DNA from: Syncephalis plumigaleata
Lineage: Eukaryota > Zoopagomycota > Zoopagomycetes > Zoopagales > Piptocephalidaceae
Direction: 5' to 3'
NCBI GenBank assembly: GCA_025201365.1
Contig: JAIXMF010000007.1
Span: 744,001 to 808,000 of the forward strand
Length of the DNA: 64,000 bases
Part shown: positions 10,913-22,349 of the stretch, piece by piece
Position numbering within the stretch: position 1 is the first letter of the stretch
Layout: every line of letters starts with the position of its first letter
Notes under the pieces: model-generated
The model's input: the letters and a program-made list of their open reading frames with translations, nothing else
Databases searched by the model: none
What the model was told of the DNA's origin: nothing
Program-made: the position numbers and the translations under genes

Positions 10913-13832
10913 ATGTCGGACGCAAAGTACTTCCAACGAGGTAGGTTTCTGCTGCTGTTGTTGCTGCTGTTGCTGCAATACTGTCGGTGACTGTGGTGCC
11001 TACACATGGCGGTACAGCGGGATAACTACCCCCAAGTGATCATTGCTGAAAGCTTACAAGGCTTTGACTAACAATCATCGACTTGTATTGTGCAGGAAAG
11101 GTACAGGAACTTCGCAATGAACTTGTATCTGACAAACGTGATAGTAAATATGCGAAAAAGAAGGCAACACTAAAGGTATTTTATTGCTAGTATACTATTT
11201 GGAGAATAACGAAATAAGCACAATCAATTGACACTTGCAATGCAATTCATTAGCGTATTGTTGCCAACATGACCATGGGCAATGACATGTCAGCTTTATT
11301 CCCGGATGTGATCGCTTGTTTAAGCATTCCTAATCTAGAGGTAAAGAAAATGGTATACCTGTACGTTACAAACTATTGTCGAAGTAAGCCAGATATGGCG
11401 CGAATGGCTGCACCCTACTTTGAAAAGGCAAGTGGATGAATATGCCGTGTAAAGAAACAGAAAAAAACACGACAGAAATAACAGGAATAGTGGCATAACA
11501 TGATGCTTACAGGATGTCAACGATTCAAATCCATTGATTCGTGCGTTAGCCATTCGTTCCATGGGTTACATCCACATAGACCGTGTAGTGGATGGATTCT
11601 GTGATCCACTGCGACATTGTCTGCGGGATCCGGATCCATACGTGCGTAAAACGGCTGCAGTCGGTGTGGCCAAGTTGTTCATGCATGATCCGTCATTAGC
11701 GGAAAGTGAGGGCTTTCTAGAAATACTTCGCAGTATGCTAAGTGACTCGAATCCAGCGGTAAGTAGCGAATCAATGCAATGCAACCGATGTGAGAGTAAC
11801 CGCCTCACCCCTACTGAACATCTATGGAATATGTACAGGTGGTCTCGAACGCGGTAGCTGCATTAGTCGAGATATCCGAACGTTCCCCCAATTATCAATT
11901 GGAGATGAACATGTCGACAGCGAATCGCTTGGCTAACACGCTGAATGAATGCTCAGAGTAAGTATAGACGCGAGTATTATGCTGCCCTCTTTTCTTCTTC
12001 TTTCTTCTTTCTCTGCATGTACGAAAATGTATGTATATGTGCGCGTGTATGTGTATGTGCGCGCGTGTGTGTATGTATCGATAAATCCGATATAGTTCAT
12101 TCGACTCACTGCTACTACTACTACTACTACTACTTATGATGCATGCTGATAGATGGGGTCAAGGCTATATCCTTGAAGCGTTGTTGTATGCAGTGCCGCA
12201 GGAAGTTGGAGAGGCGGAACTACTGGCAGAACGCGTTGTATCACGACTACAGCATGCCAATTCCTTTGTCGTATTGGCTACGGTGAAGCTACTCGTGTAT
12301 CTCATGAATTACATGTCACGCGAGGAGGACATCAAGGGATTCTCGTCGAAACTAGGCCCGCCACTCATCACGCTATTGTCACACGGTCCTGAGGTGCAAT
12401 ACGTGGCGCTACGTAATATTCTTCTAGTTATACAGAAATATCCGGAAATGCTACATGCCGATGTCCACACATTTTTCTGCAAATACGACGAACCAATCTA
12501 TATCAAATTGTCCAAGCTGGAGATTATATTCCGTCTAACCACCGAGGATAATGCACGCGAGGTACTATCGGAATTACGCGAGTAAGTGAATTGGTGCAAT
12601 CATCTGCCCCTTCCCTTCCCTCATATGAATGAGTGATAATGATAATAACTCAATGGTATTGCACTACTATCGCTAGATATGCATCAGAAATTGATATCGA
12701 CTTTGTTCGACGTGCAGTGCGTTGTATCGGTAGACTAGGCATTAAATTGGTGCAATCCTCGCAGCTATGCATTTCCCTATTATTAGAATTAATCCAAACG
12801 CGTGTCAGTTATGTTGTACAAGAAGCGGTCATTGTAATGAAGGTAAGCTAAGAAATGAAGGCGATAGAATACATGTTTTCGTATAGATATTCATCTACTA
12901 CTTAGGATATATTCCGACGATATCCGAATAAATATGAAAATGTCATCCCTATTCTTTGCGAGAATCTCGATGACCTAGATCAACCCGAGGCCAAGGTTGC
13001 CATGATCTGGATTATTGGCCAGTATGCCGAACGAATAGATCACGCGGAAGCTATTCTGGAAAGCTTCGTGGATACGTTTAAAGAGGAACACACGGAAGTA
13101 AGTGAGGCGACATCAATGACAAGCTCAATAGTCATGAAACTAATCTACATTAACTAGGTGCAATTGGCATTATTGACTGCGGTAGTCAAGTTGTTCCTAA
13201 AGAGACCGGCAGCCGGACAAGATCTAGTACCGAAAATACTGAAATGGGCCACCGAAGAAGTGGACAATCCCGATTTACGGGATCGTGGTTTTATTTATTG
13301 GCGATTGCTATCCACCAATCCTACGGCAGCCAAGGTATGCGTATACATAAGAGTAGACAATGCTATATAAGAGGATTTTGCTAAATAGAATATTAGAGCA
13401 TTATTTTATCAGATAAGCCGGAGATCTCCACGGAAGCAGACCACATGGATCCAATTATGCTAGAGGAATTACTATTACACATTGCCAATCTGTCCTCGAT
13501 CTATCACAAATCACCCACCATGTTTATTAATGGTGCGAAAATACGTACATTACCCGTATCGCAAGTGTTGAATACACGCAGCATACCTGTATCGTAAGTG
13601 AAAATAATCTGCTAAATACGCGTAGTTTTTTATTAAGTTGCTTCTTCTTTGTTATTATAGTCATCAAATAACTTCAACATCCCATTTCGATGATAACTTC
13701 TCCAGTGTTGAATTGTACGGTGTCTCCGAGCAAGATCATAATATGGCCGTAACGCGTACTCGAATACAACAAGTAGACGATCTACTTGATTTCGATTCAC
13801 CACCATTAAGCGGGCCTGCTTTATTTGATTAA
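10913..13832 (+). CDS. APL2: AP-1 clathrin adaptor beta subunit (beta-adaptin)
   Basis: Large subunit of the AP-1 complex for clathrin traffic between trans-Golgi and endosomes. Eleven exons: 10913-10940, 11096-11175, 11254-11427, 11513-11758, 11839-11957, 12153-12581, 12677-12842, 12906-13097, 13158-13334, 13397-13593 and 13661-13832; 1980 nt, 659 aa. The start [16 protein letters not shown] and [16 protein letters not shown] are AP-1 beta-like. The HEAT/ARM trunk runs through [59 protein letters not shown]-like and [15 protein letters not shown] clathrin-box-like LLDFD lies near the C-terminus. There is no beta-appendage domain, as in yeast Apl2. The third intron (11428-11512) uses a GC donor (AAG|GCAAGT). 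Confidence 0.96.
12113..12135. repeat. (CTA)n run inside APL2 intron
   Basis: Seven or so CTA units shortly before the acceptor of the fifth APL2 intron. Confidence 0.8.
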
Positions 13833-14029
13833 GTAAAGGAAGAGGAAAGCGCTTAGTTAATGCTTTCCTTTCCTTTGATCGCTATTTATATGTAAATTCA
13901 CACTAATATACACATATATGAATAAATGAGTAAATGAATCAAGTTTATTTGGTATACAGGACTTTCTTTACGATTAACACTGTTAACCTTTTGTTCTATG
14001 AATAAATCATAGTCATGATAATATGTATT

Positions 14030-14440
14030 TAGATGTGGAAGCGATAACCATAACGGATAAGTTGCTATTTGTTGTTTGGTTCTTCATTTCTTGAATGATT
14101 GGAAGCAATGCACTTGGATGTAGCTGTGTTGGAACACCGTTTCCATTGCAAATACTGAGAATAATCTGAATGACATTCAGACATGCTGCCATATCCCGAT
14201 TCCATACATGATACTCGAATCATTTACCATTCATATCATCTTTACAATGCTGATGTGTGCATCTAATACAATAATGAATTAGTATATTGTTATAGATTGT
14301 ACTCATATTAAGAAGACATGACAAGTGACAGTAGGATATCTCGTCAATTAGAAAGACTTGAACACCATGCTTCATTGTTATCCACGCTTGCGTATGATTT
14401 ATTTGTGTATTCTTGATCAAAATAACGTCATCGTATTTCT
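14030..14440 (-). mobile_element. relic of TnpB/Fanzor-like transposase 3' end (copy A)
   Basis: Homologous to 44,836-45,270 and, in part, to two stretches at 40.3-41.1 kb. On the - strand it encodes fragments of a RuvC-type transposase C-terminus: HGVQVFLIDE (candidate RuvC-II acidic residue), then after an intron-like break RCTHQHC and WNRDMAACLNV (the RD..A..N pattern of the last RuvC/zinc-ribbon block in TnpB/Fanzor proteins), ending near QLIRYGYRFHI. Only the last ~120 codons remain, so it is dead. Its 5' end overlaps the upstream region of the F-box-like gene on the other strand. The family call is by motif pattern only. Confidence 0.5.
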
Positions 14441-14474
14441 CTACCCCATATCGCCTTTCTTATTCCATTTCACT

Positions 14475-16019
14475 ATGTCTACTACTACTACTGAAATATC
14501 GAGTAATTCCAACTCGTCTTGTAGATTACTAGTTTGTCTGAATATTCTTCCACCTCATGACCAGCATGTCTTTCGTAGTCAGCTTGGTCATATCGAATTA
14601 TTACGTTTATCAGCATGTTGTCGCTCGTTAAGAAGCAGTATTCGAAACGATACAGTATTATGGCAAGAACGATACCATAGGGATTTCCTATCAGGAGCCT
14701 ATTATACTAAAGAAATGGATTTCGTACTATGGTGTATACGCACGGATGTCAACCATCCATGTACATCGGATAAACGAGCCGATCTACTAGAGAATGTAGA
14801 TTGGTACAACACATATCGTCGACGAGTGAGCACCGAGAATAATTGGCGATATGGACGATGTAATATCACATATATCGATATGGAACATGACAAGGAGGGG
14901 TTATGTTATAGCACAGAAGCTGAAGCTAATAGTTTAGTTACCATACAACAACGCCACTTAGACAGAGCATCAAATCATTATTATAGTTTAGAATATCTGC
15001 CACATTCAAACCTTAAATCAAGCAACAACATTGTATATGACAGTACATTCTCCACATCGCCAAATGTTATTTCACTGGATAGTGGTAATGAAGCTAAGTA
15101 CAATTATGTCTCGGGTGACCATTACATAGCCGTATCTCCTGAAGTATTCGAGAGCGGTACCGACTATAATGTAAAAATACTATCCCGCAAGCATGGTGGT
15201 ATTTTCACTACATTCGATGTTCCAGTACAATATCGAGTGGATACAATCGAGGGGAAATGGGCATTATTAGTGGACGGATCACAAGAGGTAGTCAACGCAA
15301 TGGTATTCGATATAGATAATAGCATCATGTGTCCGGGAAGCATTGATGATACATTGCATGCGATATGTTTCTATAAAACAACCAACAATACAGCAATACT
15401 ATACACGGCAAGACTAGTCAAAGATGATGATGTGGATCGTATTGAATGGACATTACACCAGTTCTCGAGCAATAATCCTGTTGTACAATTACGAAATGGC
15501 TGGTTTGAACTACCTGAAGGGATAACAAAAACGTGGCTAATGACGTACAATTCATATGATTCGCAAATGATAATTGATTTACGTGGTAATCCTAAGTTTA
15601 CTCCATACATAATGCATAGTGTAGCATCCAGTGGTCAAAGCTATACTCCACGTAATTGCTACACTATAACTAACCGACGTATACCTACACCATTATTAAA
15701 GGCTGGATGCAGGTTTTCAGGACTTAATTCCGAACCAGCAAAAGTATGGACAGATTTATCCTACATTGACGATCAAGTATTACGAATACGGGGTACAGAT
15801 TTTATTGACAATATTATTGGAGATCTCTATATTTATGATGTGCAAGATCATCATTATGAAGACAGTCGATTGCTTGTAGACATCAGTATTGAAGAAATAC
15901 TACGCGAATTGGAAGCACCAAACGATAAATGGGGATTGCCTACTTGTACAATGGTTGGCATGCTATGTAGTGCAAATGACATGCGTATGCATATAATACA
16001 AGAATATGGCGAATTATAA
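14475..16019 (+). CDS. F-box-like protein, copy A
   Basis: Single-exon gene, 514 aa, starting MSTTTTEISSN; the frame is open for 39 more codons upstream, but copy B also starts at this ATG. Residues ~20-70 look like an F-box: ILPPHDQHVFRSQLGHIELL, RLSACCRSLRSSIRNDTVLW, followed by YHRDFLSGAYY. F-box proteins recruit substrates to SCF ubiquitin ligases through Skp1. The ~440-residue remainder has repeated beta-rich segments (FTTFDVPVQYRV, RIEWTLHQFSSNNPVVQL, KVWTDLSYIDDQVL) that could form a propeller-like domain; I do not recognise it. A second copy lies at 45,285-46,907. The absence of introns is unusual in this window. Confidence 0.72.
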   Translation: MSTTTTEISSNSNSSCRLLVCLNILPPHDQHVFRSQLGHIELLRLSACCRSLRSSIRNDTVLWQERYHRDFLSGAYYTKEMDFVLWCIRTDVNHPCTSDKRADLLENVDWYNTYRRRVSTENNWRYGRCNITYIDMEHDKEGLCYSTEAEANSLVTIQQRHLDRASNHYYSLEYLPHSNLKSSNNIVYDSTFSTSPNVISLDSGNEAKYNYVSGDHYIAVSPEVFESGTDYNVKILSRKHGGIFTTFDVPVQYRVDTIEGKWALLVDGSQEVVNAMVFDIDNSIMCPGSIDDTLHAICFYKTTNNTAILYTARLVKDDDVDRIEWTLHQFSSNNPVVQLRNGWFELPEGITKTWLMTYNSYDSQMIIDLRGNPKFTPYIMHSVASSGQSYTPRNCYTITNRRIPTPLLKAGCRFSGLNSEPAKVWTDLSYIDDQVLRIRGTDFIDNIIGDLYIYDVQDHHYEDSRLLVDISIEEILRELEAPNDKWGLPTCTMVGMLCSANDMRMHIIQEYGEL

Positions 16020-16166
16020 CAAACAGCAATAAATCATAATATATTGTTGTTGATCACATTAGAGCGAGAGCAATATGTTTCTATTAACTAGTAATGAGGA
16101 ATAGTTATTATTTATTAATGATGATCATAACACAACACAACACGATATTATCTCGTTAAACTAATC

Positions 16167-19100
16167 TCAATCAGCGCTGGAGCGTGCCTTTTTCGATGCA
16201 CCGGCTCCATTACCGTGACTGCTAGCACCGCGTTTAGCATTATGTTTCTCCGCTTTACTCTCCTCGCGGAAATACGCTTTACGCTCGCGTTTCATGCGAT
16301 CTAAGCGTTTCGCCTCGCTCTTGGCCTGTGCTTGTTCAACCTTCTCGCGTTGTACACTCTTTTGCACCTTACGCTTACGATCCTTCTCCTTGCGTAGGGT
16401 TTGCATCTGTTGCAACATACTAACAATGTCTCGTTCCTTAGGCTCCATAATCACCGCGAGTCGTTTGTCAATCTTTGACGTTGACTTTTTCATGAGTTTC
16501 GGTTTAGAAGCAAATGGTAGATCGGCTTGAAGTCCCTTGGGAATACGAAGTGGATTAAATCGACGTGGTGCTCGTTCGATAGTCTAGCATCATAGCACAA
16601 TGTCAATAAAATTGTTCTTCTTCTTCCTCTATTCTTCCATGTACATACCTTATAGGATGAGTCTGCCTTATTCGGTACCGCTTGACCAGCTTCATAGCGT
16701 ACTTGTGCCGTGGGTCGTACACCCTGCCAACTTTGCTTATCCGACAATAGCAGCGATGTGACTGGATTACAGTATTTCTTGGGTCGAACCGCATACCATG
16801 TACGTAAAAATACAATATCGCTCATCAATGGTTTATCCTCGAACGTGGCACGGAAGCAACCGGGTCGATTATTGATGGCTTTCTTCACTTGACCACGAAT
16901 ACCGCTCACGGTACGAATTTGTGCCCCTTCGAATTTGGTCACTTCGAGTGGTGAATTGAACATACCCTTAATAAACGCGGAATTCTTGTAGATCTTGTAA
17001 GGTGTGCCGGTGAGTTTCAACTTCTTGACAATCTCAGTTGACTGATTGATATCCAACACTACACCAGTGGCACTAATACGAAAGAAGCCTATACAAATAA
17101 TTATGATATTAGCTATTTGTTATTCATTATAGGCATATCATATGCACATACCTTGCTTTGTGCCATAGATTGAACGGCACAGAAACCAGTACTAGGTGCA
17201 GTCATGGGACCTGAATAATAGCAACATATTAATAATTCATCTAGTATGTATAATTCCACTAATCTTACCATAGAATGTGGCCAAACAATGCATGTGTTCC
17301 GGCGTGTATTTAAGCATACGATTGCGTGTTCCATCATCAAGTGAATACATTGGAATCGATTGGAATCGACGCCAACCCACCGAGAATATCAATGGGTCAT
17401 TGGTCTTGAGAATCTTGGGATGCCATCGATGACGTTTGATCCTCACCTAATGCATATGTGCGTTACTATAATTGTCTATTCCACTAGTAGAATCGAATTA
17501 CCTGAACAAATCCAAATGCTTCCTCGGCAGGCAACAGTCCACCAAGTACCACGGGATAGGAAGGATTGAAGTGGTGTACAAACTCGCATGGCATTGTCTT
17601 AATCAATACTCGAACATAAGTACCAGGAATGTAACCTTGTACGGCCGCTTTCAGTTCAGGATCATCTTCCTCAAACTCTTGCTGATTCAGTACCAGTTGC
17701 TTATTGATCTCGTCTTTGGCCTGTTCATATAGATCCTGCTTCTCCTCTTCATCCCATGCATCGTCGTATTCAGCATCGAATCGTCGCTTCAGCTCTTCTT
17801 TCTTCTTCTCTAGTTGTCGTTGACGTTGCTCATCCTCGTCCAGTTCTTCATCTCCATCCGAGTTATTGTCATCACTATCTTCATTAGAATCATTACTGGA
17901 ATTATCATTGCCATCTTCTTCATTTTCTTCATCATCTTCCATTGTCTCAGCCAAGAATCGACCACGTAAAAGTGTCGACATCTATATCAACTATTAGAGA
18001 GGGGAATAGACAATATTGACATCAATTATGACTACATACCTCTGTTTGTTTCCATTGCTGTAGATCATCTACCGATGGAACAATCTTACCGGTATCCATA
18101 GCATAAGGCGTTTGTGCCGATGATACCTTACAAAAGAATCCATCTTGTTCTCGTGGCTTTTCACCTTCATTAGCCAATAAATAGTCGATGGATTGATACG
18201 ATGTAGCTGATTGCTCACTATTATCGTATATCATTTGCATTACAGATTTACCACGTTGTCGCTTCTGGAATAGCTGACCCGCTCGCTCTTCAATGTTCTG
18301 CTTCCATCGAAGATGTCCTTCTAGTGATGACTCATTCTCTTCCATTTCCTCGTCTTCTTCGTCTTCTTCGTCATCATCATCCTCACCGGATACCATTGCA
18401 TTCTGTTCATCATTTGAATCCAATTCCAATTCGCTATCCGTGTCAGCATAAGGAATTGCTTCATTTTTATCGCTATCGGCAGCAGTGTCGTCTTTAACCT
18501 TACTGCCATAACCACCGGATACATAGCCCTCCTCTGTGTCGCTATCTATCACCGTGTCATGATCACTCTCATCATCGTCTTCCTCTTCTTCTTCATTAGC
18601 ATCATTTTGATCGTTCATATCATCAAACATACGACGTCGTTCTCTAGTAGTTGACGATTTAGTCGTAATATCTGATGCTCGCATAGGTGCTGTATCTGCA
18701 AACACACGTAGTTCCGTGCTCTCTAATTGTTCTGCCAATGTTGCTGGTGCATCTTGCAAGTCCACGACCATCTTCACGCCTGGTGTCACCGTTTCACCGG
18801 TGTAGCCTTCCTCGTTGCTATCACCATTGATGTTCACCTTGGAGAACGTATTCGTAACATCAATGTATACCGCGTCTTTATCCACCATAATACCACCAAT
18901 ATCCGACATGGGTGCGTGTATCAATTTCTGACGTTCACTCAATCTCTTTCGCACTTTGTCGGGTAATGGACAAGGATCTGTCAATTCGCTTATATCGTCG
19001 ATGGAGAAATCGCCTGCACCTGGAATATGCACCTATGTATCATTCGATCATATATCATATAGCATTAACTATATATATATATATATAAAGAGCGGTGGCA

Positions 19101-20270
19101 TCACTCGTTACCTTTGTGTTCTGTTTGAAATTGGTACCTCGCAGGTAGCCGTAAAGTGTAACTGTTCGATCACATTTAGGATTCTTACGAATGGCTTCCG
19201 GATCTGTTAGATCTTCCACTCGATCGGCAAGGAAGTAGGGATGCGTATTACGCCATACTAATGGACGGAATTTCATTACTGATATAAATCGACATAAATT
19301 AATTATCTCATTATTGGGATATCGCCCATTGATCACTCCTGAAAAGTAGAACAGTTTCGCGCCTTGGTAGATTTCCGTCCAGAATCGACGTTTCATCGTT
19401 TTCTTCACGGCACTGACTCGTTTCGCCGAGCGTATCTCGTCAAGATGCGTGAGCACACCCATAATACGAGGGAAGCCGTGTGTATGAAGAATATTAAGAA
19501 ATTCAAATGTTTCCTACACAAACGTATACGTAAGTAGATGCACATTATTGTTAGTATTCCTTTCTACTCGCGATAGTCAAGTATGTAATTACCATTTCAA
19601 ATCCGAAACTAGCATCAATAGTTAAAAGAACAAGGTCGGCAATCTTAGCAATATCGATCATGGCGTTCATGTCGTTAACACATTCAATGAATGTTAATCG
19701 TCGCTTCTTTCCTGTTATTTGTGTTTAGTCATATAATAAATGAATATATATATATATTATGCGCTACCTACCACTAACAACAGTAATGGGACCTTTAATC
19801 TCTCCTACCGAGTGTTTTGTATACTTCTTAACTAATGATCGGATTAACGTTGTTTTACCCGACTATTACACAGATATCAAATAGGGATATTAGTATTCAT
19901 TATCTTATTGTATATAACTTCAGTATAATGTACCTGAGGTGGGCCTACGATAGCAATAATGACGGGTGGTGGTTCAACCGGTGTTCGATCCACTAAAGCA
20001 ACATGCAACTTTTTCTCGGCTAAATCCTGATTACGACGTGCTACTCGTTCCGCCGTATGTCCTGACCGTAGAGCAAACGCCTTATTTATGTCGTATATAT
20101 ATTGGGTTATTTAGTTAGCAATACAATGGTATACTAGTTGTAACTGCCTATGACTATCAGTGTCTTCCACTTACCTTGACGTTTTTCGCGTTAGCATGCG
20201 GCTTCTTTGACTTTTCAGCCTTGGGGCCAGCCATTTTGGCCCGATGTGGCTTCTTGGCCCGATCTTCCAT
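16167..20270 (-). CDS. BMS1: ribosome biogenesis GTPase Bms1
   Basis: Nucleolar GTPase of the SSU processome that delivers Rcl1 for 18S rRNA maturation. Eleven exons: 20175-20270, 19934-20080, 19772-19862, 19593-19711, 19112-19513, 18040-19032, 17502-17981, 17269-17446, ~17148-17210, 16649-17088 and 16167-16583; about 1140 aa. A basic N-terminus is followed by the P-loop GPPQSGKT (residues ~78-85), VLTHLDEI, a long acidic middle (Asp/Glu runs), then the C-terminal domain [49 protein letters not shown] and a Lys/Arg-rich tail. At the 17,148-17,152 junction the obvious GTATGT donor leaves the frame one base short; the alternative donor GTGCAT restores it. Upstream-paired with PPE1. Confidence 0.96.
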
Positions 20271-20538
20271 GTTTTACCGCGATAATTAGATGACTCTCCG
20301 TATACAAGAACCAAGAAAGCAAGTGAGCAATACACTTGGAGGAGAGGAATAAGTAATCAAGTAGATAAAACAATTAAAAAAAAGCAAAAAAAAAGAAAAA
20401 TGAATTTGACTGATTTAGTTTATAATTGAGTGTGTGTGTGTGATGCATTTCCTTTATTCGATGAATACGAGATTCTACGATGATGTACAGACTTTACACT
20501 TCATTTGGTATATTCCTTCACAAGCTGTTATCGTTACC
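20271..20538. promoter_or_regulatory. shared upstream region of BMS1 and PPE1
   Basis: 268 bp between two divergent start codons, so it must hold both 5' leaders and probably a bidirectional promoter. It contains A-rich runs (20,375-20,400) and a TG run near 20,430. No defined motif recognised. Confidence 0.5.
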
Positions 20539-22143
20539 ATGTCCAATTTACACCGTCAACTGTTTAAAGCAGCCAATTCCATACCGGAAGATGAGCTAAT
20601 AGTTACGGATAACAAGCAACCAGAGTGAGTATTCTATTGCGAGTATGCTTTATTAGTTGACGTCTTTATTGACCTATATGTTATTGTTGCAATACTTATA
20701 CGTATATATGTATACATATAGAACTGTAAATAACTTATTACGTAAAAGTGAAGAGGAATCTGTGGATTGGACATTGTTTTTTAGTCAGAAACGTGATATA
20801 GTCACTGAGGACGGCAGTGTATTTTGTATTTATGAGACGCGTGCCACGGACGAGACTAGCGAGGTGGCTCGACCCTTGTTTATATTCCATCATGGAGCGG
20901 GTCAATCCGCTTATCCTTTGCGTTAACCGTTCGTGAACTACAGAAACAAACGAATAATCAATGCTCCATCGTATGCTACGATTGTCGTGGCATGGTACGT
21001 ATTCAATAATAGCGATAATGTCAATAGTTAATATGATTGCGATGATATTTAGGCAATACACGCACGACTAATGACGACTACTTAGTCTAGCTCAATTAAC
21101 CGATGATCTAGTGGAGATTACACGTCGTGTTCACCAACATCCGAAACAATCCATGATACTAGTGGGACATAGGTAATTATATAGATGATGATATATGTAT
21201 GATCATCTAACTGATTGTAAAAAACTAGTATGGGTGGTGCTGTGGTGGTTGATGCAGTATCACGTAAACTTATACTAATCTAACAGGTGTCGTTGTACTT
21301 GATGTGTCGAAGGTATGTCTCGTTTCTATATATATATACACACATATATATATAGCTATTGATAAAAAGCTAAACTATGTCAATATTTAGGTAGTGCCAT
21401 GGAATCACTCGCCTATATGTCGGCCTTTATTCAATCTCGTCCTGTTGCATTTGACAATCTCGATGATGCCATTCAATGGAGGTAGTTATCCTTGTATACA
21501 ACAGCAGCAATAAGGCATAATAACAGTGATGACAATATAGTGTTCGATCGGGTGGCGTGCATAACATAAAATCTGCTCGAATATCTGTGCCACCCTTACT
21601 CTATCTACATACTGACGAGCAAGGCCGTACCATGTGGAAGTGGCGTACCAATCTAGCACCTACAAAACCTTATTGGAAAGGTATAAACTAGTATTGATTG
21701 ATAGAGTACAATGCTAACATTATACTATCTATCATTACTAATAGAATGGTTTCATGAATTATCGAGTAAATTCCTAGCATGTCCTACTGCACGTCTATTA
21801 ATACTAGCAGGTAATGAATGATTTAGTAAGCTTTAATAGCTACATTATTAATTACTATCATATAGGTGCTGATCGTCTAGATAATCCATTAATCATTGGT
21901 CAAATGCAAGGTACATACTATACTATACTATAATGATAATCAATATTTATATAAATATTAGGCAAATTTCAGCTTATCGTTTTTAATCAATCTGGACATC
22001 ATATACAAGAAGATGTACCAGATCGTTTAGCACAGGCACTAGTAGAGTTCCAACATCGTAATCAAGCATTGAACCTTCCTATTAAACGGTTCCCCATACC
22101 AGTAACGAAGAATTCGACGCATGATAACACAGAAAGTAAATGA
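20539..22143 (+). CDS. PPE1: protein phosphatase methylesterase 1 (PP2A demethylase)
   Basis: Alpha/beta hydrolase that removes the C-terminal methyl ester of the PP2A catalytic subunit. Exons: 20539-20624, 20722-20994, 21053-21172, 21229-21312, 21391-21481, 21541-21680, 21745-21810, 21866-21910 and 21962-22143; about 363 aa. Seen: FIFHHGAGQSA (oxyanion loop), IVCYDCRGMGNT, the nucleophile elbow LVGHSMGGAVVV, GVVVLDVS, and FNQSGHHIQEDVP with the catalytic His. The frame is one base short at about five places (near 20,913, 21,095 and 21,285, and at two exon junctions, 20,994/21,053 and 21,312/21,391). All would be cured by one more base in a short run, so assembly error is likelier than pseudogenisation, but a decayed gene cannot be excluded. 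Confidence 0.85.
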
Positions 22144-22349
22144 TCTAATGATACAACTATTGAATGGAAATAAAAGCACATTAAGAGCATCAATAATAAA
22201 TTGGATAGTTCATGGTAGAACATTACAACTGTTTGATCACGCAATAAACTAGCGACATTTCCTATTAATCTACGAATCAGATAAATAGAAATAAATCATC
22301 ATCAGTATTAATTGCTAGCATAGTTTTTGTTTCACCTTTCAACACGATC

